The position numbers and the translations under genes were made by a program. Positions 57,357 to 64,000 of a stretch of DNA of 64,000 nucleotides are shown here, piece after piece. How positions within the stretch are numbered: position 1 is the first letter of the stretch; each line of letters starts with the position of its first letter. This DNA is from Ktedonobacter robiniae (GTDB lineage Bacteria; Chloroflexota; Ktedonobacteria; Ktedonobacterales; Ktedonobacteraceae): NCBI RefSeq assembly GCF_016587375.1, contig NZ_BNJG01000002.1, positions 1,054,001 to 1,118,000 of the forward strand. Reading direction: 5' to 3'. The notes beneath the pieces were generated by a model. It was not told the DNA's origin and searched no databases. It saw only the letters and a program-made list of their open reading frames with translations.

Positions 57357-59330
57357 GTGAAGCAAGATCTATTTTCACCGACCTCGCTGGGTTTTCTGCG
57401 TGTCGCGGTCGTGGTACCAGAATTGCGCGTGGCGGATATTCGCTATAATACACAAATTATCATTGATGCCTTGCAGGAGGCGGCGGCACGCGGGTCCCGC
57501 CTGGCCCTCTTTCCTGAGCTATGCATCACCGGCTATACCTGCGCCGATCTTTTCTATCAATCCGTGTTGCTCGATCAAGCGAGCAATGCCCTGCTTGCAA
57601 TCGCCCAGGCAGCGGCAGAGGCACAGATAGCTGCCGTTGTGGGCCTGCCTATGCACCTGGGAGGAAAGCTCTACAACTGCGCCGCCTTCGTCAGCGATGG
57701 AAAAGTCCTGGGCATCGTTCCCAAAACCTATCTGCCAAGCACAAACGAGTATTATGAGGAGCGCTGGTTTAGCTCCGCCAAGGATTCCCCGCTGAGCGAG
57801 ATTCAGCTTGGCGGCGAAAGCATTCCCTTTGGGACCGACCTGCTCTTCTCCGCCAGCAACTTCCCCGGTTGTATCTTTGGTATCGAGATCTGCGAGGACC
57901 TGTGGGCGGTCCAGCCACCCAGCGGCAGCATGGCCCTGGCGGGCGCGACCGTAATCCTGAATCCCTCGGCCAGCGATGAGATCCTGGGCAAGGCCGAGTA
58001 TCGACGTGCACTAATCCAGCAACAGGCAGCACGCTGCCTGGCGATCTACCTCTACGCGGGGGCGGGACCGGGCGAGTCCACGACCGACGTGGTCTTCTCC
58101 GGGGGCGCCTACATTAACGAGAACGGGCGTATGCTGGCCGAGACGGAGCGCTTCCTCTTCTCCACTCAGATGGCCGTGGCCGATGTGGATGTGCAGAGTA
58201 TGAACCACGAGCGCCTGCGCAATAGCAGCTTCTCCTCGGCCCTGCCCGATAGGGCCTATCGTATGCTGGCTTTCAACCTGCCCGAGGGAGTTGGATCAAG
58301 AAAACAGGCAGAACTCCTGCGCAATGATCTCACACCAACGCCTTTTGTCCCCGCCGATCCCTCGCAGCGGGCCAAACACTGTCAGGAGATCTTCCACCTC
58401 CAGTCGGTGGGCCTGGCCAAGCGGCTCAAGCATACAGGCATCAAGAAGATTACGATTGCCCTCTCTGGTGGCCTGGACTCGACGCTGGCCCTGCTGGTCG
58501 TCCAGCAGGCATTTGAGATGCTGGGATTGCCACGCGAAGGGATTGTAGCAATCACCATGCCTGGCTTTGGTACGACGAACCGCACACGTTCCAACGCGGA
58601 GCGGCTGGCGGAATCTCTGGGCATCTCCCTGCGCCAGATCCCCATTCGCGACGCGGTTCTCCAGCACTTCAAAGATATCGGACACGATCCCAAACTGCAC
58701 AATGTAACTTATGAGAACGCCCAGGCTCGCGAGCGCACACAGATCTTGATGGATATCGGCAATCAGGTTGGCGGCCTGGCGGTAGGTACTGGCGACCTCT
58801 CCGAGCTGGCCCTGGGCTGGTGCACCTACAATGCCGACCATATGTCGATGTATCACGTCAACGCGGGCGTACCTAAGACGCTTGTGCGCTACCTGATCGA
58901 GTGGTGCGCCGAGAGCGTCTACAGCGGCGTCACCTCCGAGGTGCTGCACGACATCAACGCCACGCCCATCAGTCCCGAGCTGCTGCCCCTGGGCGAGAAC
59001 GACACGCTTGTACAGGAGACGGAGGCCACTATTGGCCCCTACCTGCTGCACGACTTCTTCCTCTTCCAGGTGGTGCGCCACGGCTTCACGCCGCGCAAGG
59101 TCTACTGGCTGGCCTGCCAGGTCTTCGCCAAGCATCACCAGCCCGCCGAGGTCCTGGAGTGGCTGAAATCCTTCTACCAGCGCTTCTTCGCCGCCCAGTT
59201 CAAGCGTTCGGCCATGCCCGACGGCCCCAAAGTAGGCTCCGTGGCCCTCTCGCCCCGTGGCGACTGGCGCATGCCCAGCGACGCCAGCAGCGCCCTCTGG
59301 CGCCAGGAACTGGAGGAGCTAGCCAATTAA
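57357..59330 (+). CDS. nadE: Glutamine-dependent NAD+ synthetase
   Basis: 657 residues, the two-domain type. The N-terminal nitrilase-fold glutaminase has Glu in LFPELCITGY, Lys in VPKTYLPS and Cys in GIEICEDLWAVQ. The C-terminal synthetase has the PP-loop ALSGGLDSTLALLVV and GTGDLSELALGWCTYN. It makes NAD+ from nicotinate adenine dinucleotide and glutamine. GTG 57357 is chosen because AGAAGAGGG lies upstream; the longer open frame runs back into the response regulator gene and has no ribosome site. A housekeeping gene, which supports this part being stable chromosome. Confidence 0.93.
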   Translation: MKQDLFSPTSLGFLRVAVVVPELRVADIRYNTQIIIDALQEAAARGSRLALFPELCITGYTCADLFYQSVLLDQASNALLAIAQAAAEAQIAAVVGLPMHLGGKLYNCAAFVSDGKVLGIVPKTYLPSTNEYYEERWFSSAKDSPLSEIQLGGESIPFGTDLLFSASNFPGCIFGIEICEDLWAVQPPSGSMALAGATVILNPSASDEILGKAEYRRALIQQQAARCLAIYLYAGAGPGESTTDVVFSGGAYINENGRMLAETERFLFSTQMAVADVDVQSMNHERLRNSSFSSALPDRAYRMLAFNLPEGVGSRKQAELLRNDLTPTPFVPADPSQRAKHCQEIFHLQSVGLAKRLKHTGIKKITIALSGGLDSTLALLVVQQAFEMLGLPREGIVAITMPGFGTTNRTRSNAERLAESLGISLRQIPIRDAVLQHFKDIGHDPKLHNVTYENAQARERTQILMDIGNQVGGLAVGTGDLSELALGWCTYNADHMSMYHVNAGVPKTLVRYLIEWCAESVYSGVTSEVLHDINATPISPELLPLGENDTLVQETEATIGPYLLHDFFLFQVVRHGFTPRKVYWLACQVFAKHHQPAEVLEWLKSFYQRFFAAQFKRSAMPDGPKVGSVALSPRGDWRMPSDASSALWRQELEELAN

Positions 59331-59351
59331 TACGAGACCGCTTTTGATGCC

Positions 59352-59502
59352 GGTAGGGACCAGCTTTAGCGCGTCCAAAGGCGATTAATCGCCTGTAGGC
59401 GCAGCCCAAACCATTTCTGGGTTGTGATGTAGCCCTGCAAAAGAATGGCTTGCGCCGCGCTGCCATGAATGGCATTCGGACGCGCTAAAGCTGGTCCCTA
59501 CC
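59352..59502. repeat. MITE-like 151-bp element with 25-bp terminal inverted repeats
   Basis: Arms 59352-59376 (ggtagggaccagctttagcg, then cgtcc) and 59478-59502 are perfect inverses of each other. The 101-base interior has no gene but holds gcgattaatcgcc and a small palindrome tgccatgaatggca. The right end matches the repeat segment at 43113-43143. It has the form of a non-autonomous transposable element. No target duplication was identified. Confidence 0.75.
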
Positions 59503-59636
59503 AGGCTGGGGAACCATCTGGTGTAAGGAACGCTATTGTTAATAGGTTAGGGGTACAATAAAGGCGCGAAAGGCGTTATTATATAAGGGCATAAGAATTG
59601 TAGATAGATTCGTAGATTGCGCAAGGATGTGGGTAG

Positions 59637-60896
59637 ATGGCACACTCGCTTCAACCGGGCGCGCAGGGTGCACAGGAACCATTCGACTTTAACCAGATCT
59701 TTATTGGGCGCGAACAGCAGATGGCCGAATTTGGGCGATTATTGCGCGAGTGGAAGTATATGCTAGCCCAGGAGGAGGCCGAGGTGCCGGAGGTGACAGA
59801 GCTACCCTCGCCCCGCAATAAGCTACCGGGGCTGGTCGTGATGCTCTATGGACGCGGCGGCTTTGGCAAGAGCACACTGCTCAACCGCTACTATGGCATT
59901 GCGGCACAGGCAAACGAGCAGGGATTGGGTGGGCGGCTCACGCTCTGCGGTCCTGTGGATTGGGAGTTCGCCGTCGAGGGGCGGCGCTCGATCTATAATC
60001 CCTCTCAGGGGCAGGCGCTCGACCCGCTGGCATACTACAAGGATCTGTGCGCCCAGCTCGCCTCCAGGCTCGACAGACAGCCTGGAAATTTTCGCGCCTA
60101 TCAGCAGGCGGTTGGCGAAGTGGAGAAGGTCAGGCACGAGAGCAGCAAGATCCTGGAGGAGGTCAGGCGCGAACAGGATGATCTCGGCTCAGCCCTGCGC
60201 GGCGCCACTATCGACATCGTTGCCAGCGCGCTCAGCACCTATGTTCCTGGAAGCAAGGGAATTGTCCAGAACGAGAAGGTTAAGAAGGGGGCGGACGCTC
60301 TACTCCAGCTTACGGGCGAACAGGTGGCCTACCTCTACCAGCGCTTTCAGCGACGCCTGGGCGAGCGGCTGGAGGATTATCTGGACCCGGCGCGGCGCCT
60401 GGGTTTCGCGCTGGGACGAGACCTGGCCCGTTGCGCCGCGAACTATCCCATCCTGATCTTCTTCGATACCTATGAGGAGATTGACGAAGGCGATCAGCTC
60501 CTGCGCCTGGTCATGGCCGCTGCGGGTCCGCGCGTAGGCTGGATTAAAGTAGCAGACCAGTTGGAGCAAATAGCAACAACCGATCCGCAAGCATCAACTG
60601 CGCACCTTTGTCTAGGGGTTGCGCTAGGACTACGAGGGAAGCTTAAGGCTGGGTTGGAAGAGTTGGAGAAGGCAATTCAAGCAAGAACTACTCTAGAAGA
60701 TGCTTTTTTCTGGAAAGGGATGCTGTGTGCTTATTACTACCGAGGGAGACCACACCTGGCAATCGAGGCAATTGAGCATGCGCTGGCACATAATTTGCCG
60801 CCGGTGTTGCTGAGACCACTCTATTGGCTGCGGGAGGATAATCCGGCGTTCTTTGAGCAGTATGCCAGGCCTCTGCTGGAGCGGTATGGGGTGTGA
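59637..60896 (+). CDS. STAND-type NTPase with an internal deletion
   Basis: 419 residues. The N-terminal half is an AAA/STAND NTPase: QIFIGREQQMAEFGRLLREW, Walker A VVMLYGRGGFGKSTLLNRYY, and a Walker-B-like PILIFFDTYEEIDEGDQ. After AAAGPRVGW (about residue 301) it joins directly to a TPR-like segment, LEQIATTDPQASTAHLCLGV, then a helical C-terminus. In full-length relatives more of the NTPase and a sensor region lie between these, so a deletion has probably fused two distant parts in frame. Base composition also becomes richer in A and T at the join (about 60541). Role unknown. Confidence 0.72.
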   Translation: MAHSLQPGAQGAQEPFDFNQIFIGREQQMAEFGRLLREWKYMLAQEEAEVPEVTELPSPRNKLPGLVVMLYGRGGFGKSTLLNRYYGIAAQANEQGLGGRLTLCGPVDWEFAVEGRRSIYNPSQGQALDPLAYYKDLCAQLASRLDRQPGNFRAYQQAVGEVEKVRHESSKILEEVRREQDDLGSALRGATIDIVASALSTYVPGSKGIVQNEKVKKGADALLQLTGEQVAYLYQRFQRRLGERLEDYLDPARRLGFALGRDLARCAANYPILIFFDTYEEIDEGDQLLRLVMAAAGPRVGWIKVADQLEQIATTDPQASTAHLCLGVALGLRGKLKAGLEELEKAIQARTTLEDAFFWKGMLCAYYYRGRPHLAIEAIEHALAHNLPPVLLRPLYWLREDNPAFFEQYARPLLERYGV

Positions 60897-61010
60897 GGCA
60901 TTTCCCGCAACCTCCCACGCTCAGCAGGAGAAAAAGGAAGTGCTTGTAAACCGCGCACCTACTCGGTCTGTAATTGTTTGTTTGCTTTTAATGGAAAGGC
61001 AGGAGGCCAA

Positions 61011-61934
61011 ATGACATTTACGACACGGGCTTATGTTGAAGAGGTGGATCGGGAGGCGGTGTTGGCATTGCGGCGAGCATGTACGACACCTGAGAACGTG
61101 GCCGATTACCCCTCGCTGACGGATCTGCATGAGTTTCTTAATTCTGTGCGGGAAGGACAACATATACATATTCGGCTGTGGGAGGATGGCGAGGGCCAGC
61201 TCCTGGCTTATGCGAATGTGGCGCTTCCGTCTGGCTTCTTCTCATTCTTGATACATCCACTGGCATGGGAGACGAGCATTCCCACAGAGATTATCGCCTA
61301 TGCGACGGCGATGTGCGCCGCCAGTGGAGTGGGCGAAGAAGAGCGAGGGTTGGGAACCAATTGCCGCGATAGCGATGAGCAGCGGCTGTACTACCTTCTC
61401 CAGGCAGGATTTGTGCTTGAAGAGGGCGAGGTATCCGTAATGGTGCGGACACTTGCCGAGGAGTTTCCCGAACCGAAGCTACCAGAGGGCTACAGGCTAC
61501 GTCATGTGGCGGGAGAAGCTGAGGCCGAGGCGTGTGTGGTGCTGCATCGTGCCGCCTTTGGCACGCAGAATATGACGGTTGAGCAGCGCCTCTCGATCAT
61601 GCGCGAGCCGGATTATAATCCTCGCGGAGACCTGGTGATCGAGGCGCCAGGTGGAGCACTCATCGCGTACTGTATATGCCAGGTACCCCCTGAGGAGAAC
61701 GCGCAGAGTGGGCGCAACTGGGGCTATACCGATCCCATAGGTGTCCACCCTGACTACCAGCGCCGGGGACTGGGCCGTGCCGTGCTCCTGGGCGGTCTGC
61801 ATTACCTCAAGTCACGAGACGTCGACACGGCCTCCTTCATGACCAGCAGCGATAACGCCGCCATGCTCGGCCTGGGCACCACCGCTGGCTTCCACAGGCT
61901 CTACGCCTACCACTGGCTCTCAAAAAAAGTGTAG
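61011..61934 (+). CDS. GNAT-family protein with two acetyltransferase-like halves
   Basis: 307 residues. The N-terminal half is a degenerate GNAT-like fold (FTTRAYVEEVDREAVLALRR). The C-terminal half has the acetyl-CoA motif GVHPDYQRRGLGRAVLLGGL followed by TSSDNAAMLGLGTTAGFHRL. The two-domain layout resembles mycothiol-synthase-like acetyltransferases, but the substrate is not evident. ATG 61011 follows AGGAGGCCAA. The genes on each side are unrelated. Confidence 0.88.
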   Translation: MTFTTRAYVEEVDREAVLALRRACTTPENVADYPSLTDLHEFLNSVREGQHIHIRLWEDGEGQLLAYANVALPSGFFSFLIHPLAWETSIPTEIIAYATAMCAASGVGEEERGLGTNCRDSDEQRLYYLLQAGFVLEEGEVSVMVRTLAEEFPEPKLPEGYRLRHVAGEAEAEACVVLHRAAFGTQNMTVEQRLSIMREPDYNPRGDLVIEAPGGALIAYCICQVPPEENAQSGRNWGYTDPIGVHPDYQRRGLGRAVLLGGLHYLKSRDVDTASFMTSSDNAAMLGLGTTAGFHRLYAYHWLSKKV

Positions 61935-62039
61935 TAGCCGCGCCTCTGAACCCTCACTCACTTGCGCATCACGTTATATAAATATGATCAGACAGGCAAG
62001 GGCTTTGAGATTGTTTCGACAGAAGGAAATGCCTGTTTT

Positions 62040-63251
62040 ATGGACTTCTTAAAATCACTTACACACCGTGCTTTTGCCCTGCTGTGGAGCTGGCAGACTA
62101 TCTCGCGCCTGGGTGATAGCTTCTATACGGTGGCGCTGGCCTGGTGGGTGCTGGAGAAAACGGGTTCGGCAACCATGATGGGCCTGGTGCTGATATTCGC
62201 TAATGCGCCGACGCTCCTGCTACTCCTGCTGGGAGGCGTGGTTGTGGATCGCTTCTCGCGCTTGCATATGATGCTGGGCTCGGACTTTGCACGCGCTGCT
62301 ATTGTAGGCGTGGCCGCGCTCCTGGCCGCCATGCAACTGCTGGAGGTTTGGCATGTGCTGGTCATCAGCGCGCTCTTCGGTGTGGTGGATGCCTTTTTTT
62401 ATCCCGCCTATACCGCCATCGTGCCGGAGGTGGTGCCATCCGAGGCCCTGCCCAGCGCGAACTCGCTGCGCAGCATTAGCGGGCGCCTGGCGGGTATCAT
62501 CGGTCCCCTCCTGGCGGGCCTGGTAATCGCCCAGGGAGGCACGGCGCTAGCCTTCAGCCTGGATGCTCTGTCTTTTATCGTCTCGGCCATCTGCCTGCTC
62601 GCCATGCCGCGCAAGGGTGCCCTGGTACGCACGATGGAGGCTGAAGCGAGCGTGCTGAAGGATCTACGCGAGGGGATCGCAACGGTGCTCGCCTCGCCCT
62701 GGCTGTGGGTGACCATCGCCGTCGCGGGCCTCAGCAACCTGACTCTGAGCGGTCCCCTGGACGCGGCGATGCCCCTGCTCGTCAAGCTGCGCTTTGGCGC
62801 GAACGCTCAGCTCTACGGCTTTATCCTGGCCTTCGAGGCCACGGGTTCAATTCTGGCGGCAATCTGGCTGGGGCGCATGAAGCGTCTGCGCCACCGGGGC
62901 TACCTGGTCTATGTTCCCTGGGTGGCCGCGTCACTGATGCTTTTTGTCATGGGCCCGCCCCTTGTGCTTGTGGTAATGTGCCTCGCCATGTTCGTCCTGG
63001 GAGCGGGTACGAGCACACTCAACCTGGCCTGGGCTAATAGCTTGCAAGAGCTGGTGCCTGACGAACTCCTGGGGCGCGTCTCCAGCATTGACGCGCTTGG
63101 CTCCTACTCGCTTCTGCCCATCGGCTACGCCCTGGCGGGCATCGTCGCCGACCACATCGGACCCTCCATGACCTTCCTGGTTGGCGGCCTCCTCAGCGTA
63201 CTTATCGTCGGCCTGGGGCTGCTACATCCTGGCGTGCGCAACGTAGATTAG
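62040..63251 (+). CDS. MFS-family transporter (MFS_3 / enterobactin-exporter-like)
   Basis: 403 residues with about 12 membrane helices. The start region FALLWSWQTISRLGDSFYTV and the loop GGVVVDRFSRLHMMLGSDFA, with the pattern G-x-x-x-D-R-x-S-R, are typical of the MFS_3 branch. Later helices include LSNLTLSGPLDAAMPLLVKL. Such proteins often export siderophores or macrolides; the substrate is unknown. ATG 62040 follows AAGGAAATGCC; an upstream TTG at 61962 has no ribosome site. Confidence 0.9.
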   Translation: MDFLKSLTHRAFALLWSWQTISRLGDSFYTVALAWWVLEKTGSATMMGLVLIFANAPTLLLLLLGGVVVDRFSRLHMMLGSDFARAAIVGVAALLAAMQLLEVWHVLVISALFGVVDAFFYPAYTAIVPEVVPSEALPSANSLRSISGRLAGIIGPLLAGLVIAQGGTALAFSLDALSFIVSAICLLAMPRKGALVRTMEAEASVLKDLREGIATVLASPWLWVTIAVAGLSNLTLSGPLDAAMPLLVKLRFGANAQLYGFILAFEATGSILAAIWLGRMKRLRHRGYLVYVPWVAASLMLFVMGPPLVLVVMCLAMFVLGAGTSTLNLAWANSLQELVPDELLGRVSSIDALGSYSLLPIGYALAGIVADHIGPSMTFLVGGLLSVLIVGLGLLHPGVRNVD

Positions 63252-63252
63252 C

Positions 63253-63305
63253 TCAATAAGATACAGCGCCGCCTCCTGAGCGGAGGCGGCGCTGTATCTT
63301 ATTGA
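63253..63305 (+). terminator. 24-bp perfect hairpin after the transporter gene
   Basis: Arms tcaataagatacagcgccgc and following (63253-63276) with 63282-63305, loop tgagc. It begins one base after the stop codon. AT-rich sequence follows. It is a probable terminator of the same flush-to-stop type as the one at 52998. Confidence 0.8.
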
Positions 63306-63514
63306 TATATTATTTTGCATAGATGATATAATTATATTAAAAGTTTGTTTTCGCTAGCTAAAGCATCTAAAAACTTGTGCAGGAGGAAATGTTATGTATA
63401 GTGGGAAAGGTTACATATAGTAGGGAATGTAAGCTCAGCGTTGGCTGACAAATTAGAGTGGTATCACGATACTTTTGCATCGTTGCATAAAAATGTAAGA
63501 ACTGAACGAATCAT
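63306..63514. other. Short gap before the deacetylase gene
   Basis: It holds an AT-rich stretch and a good ribosome site (GCAGGAGG near 63382) in front of a short 19-codon frame starting at 63390, but no clear gene. The missing N-terminus of the deacetylase may have been lost here. Confidence 0.4.
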
Positions 63515-64000
63515 TTGATCACTCATGGAAACAAGAATCTACGCGAAGTCGCCCTGACCTTTGATGATGGCCCCTTTCCAAATTTTACAGCGAAAGTGCT
63601 GGACGTACTCGAAGCGTATCGAATTAAAGCCACCTTCTTCTGCATCGGTCGCCAGGTTCAGGCCTTTCCTAACCTGACATTGCGCGCCTATAAGGCCGGA
63701 CATGCGGTCGAGAATCATAGCTGGAGTCATCCCGACATGACTGGTTTAAGCCTGGAGGACCAGTTGCAACATACCAGCAACACGATTGAACGAGTAACCC
63801 ACCAGCGACCTCTTGTGATGCGTCCCTCCTATGGGGCGTATAACGCATCTTCACTTCAGCTCGCAACCAGCCTCCGACTGGTCGCGGTGGCCTGGGATGT
63901 TGATGCACACGACTGGTCGCGCCCCGGCACGGATACAATTCTGCATAATGTGCTCGACCATGTGAAGAACGGCTCAATCATCCTGATGCACGATGGGGGA
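63515..64000 (+). CDS. Polysaccharide deacetylase (NodB/CE4), cut by window end; start uncertain
   Basis: An open frame runs to the last base. Catalytic motifs are in order: VALTFDDGPFPNF, ENHSWSHPDM, MRPSYGAYNA, WDVDAHDW and IILMHDGG, the CE4 metal and base residues. CE4 enzymes remove acetyl groups from peptidoglycan or exopolysaccharide. A signal or other N-terminus expected in this family is not found: the frame opens after a stop at 63503-63505, and TTG 63515 is only the first usable start, without a ribosome site. The gene may be 5'-truncated or start differently. Confidence 0.75.
   Translation, partial: MITHGNKNLREVALTFDDGPFPNFTAKVLDVLEAYRIKATFFCIGRQVQAFPNLTLRAYKAGHAVENHSWSHPDMTGLSLEDQLQHTSNTIERVTHQRPLVMRPSYGAYNASSLQLATSLRLVAVAWDVDAHDWSRPGTDTILHNVLDHVKNGSIILMHDGG

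Overview
The window looks like a chromosome segment of a large-genome Chloroflexota bacterium of the Ktedonobacteria type. This is inferred from gene style only: very long multi-PAS histidine kinases, a long TnpB-like nuclease, many one- and two-component regulators, P450 and LLM flavin enzymes, and many remnants of mobile DNA. No rRNA, tRNA or CRISPR array was seen.

The main structure is a probable 35.6-kb integrated element at about 3102-38723. It is bounded by a 33-bp direct repeat (one mismatch; 23 bp exact), with iterated TGACACC sites just inside each end. At the left end, on the minus strand, lie a complete tyrosine integrase, a compact recombinase lacking one catalytic His, a DnaQ-type exonuclease and an excisionase-like HTH protein. 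Next comes a modification cluster: a SAM methyltransferase, a PP-loop sulfotransfer-type protein and a phage-like C5 DNA methylase. It is followed by an envelope cluster: a C39-like peptidase, membrane proteins and a lytic transglycosylase. A replication block follows: a family A DNA polymerase with a TubC-like N-terminus, a Prim-Pol/ATPase and an SF2 helicase. Two long perfect inverted repeats lie between polymerase and primase and are the best origin candidate. I see no relaxase, T4SS or capsid genes, so it is best described as a self-replicating integrative element of unknown transfer mode.

Inside it, an island on the opposite strand (16.2-22.0 kb) carries an 8-PAS histidine kinase and a TnpB-like nuclease. 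Direct copies of the lytic transglycosylase gene flank the island, one of them broken. The right part of the element holds cargo and control genes: a pentapeptide-repeat protein, a DUF6461 gene with a nonsense codon, an XRE-SMI1/KNR4 fusion next to a deaminase-like membrane protein, a sigma factor/Nudix/zinc-ribbon operon, and a regulatory end with iterons, an excisionase-like protein and a truncated XRE-TPR regulator.

Left of the element is a histidine kinase closely related to the one inside it. Right of it (38.7-64 kb) is ordinary chromosome: LLM oxidoreductase, a TetR-P450 operon, an intact IS982-type element, a phosphotransferase, a quinone-oxidoreductase-like enzyme, AraC, GNAT proteins, an RpiR/metallophosphoesterase/EamA cluster with shared operator-like repeats, a DUF4129 protein, a rhamnose mutarotase-like protein, a LiaS/DesK-type two-component system, NAD synthetase, an internally deleted STAND NTPase, an MFS exporter and a polysaccharide deacetylase cut by the window end. 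Long hairpins and a MITE-like repeat punctuate this part.
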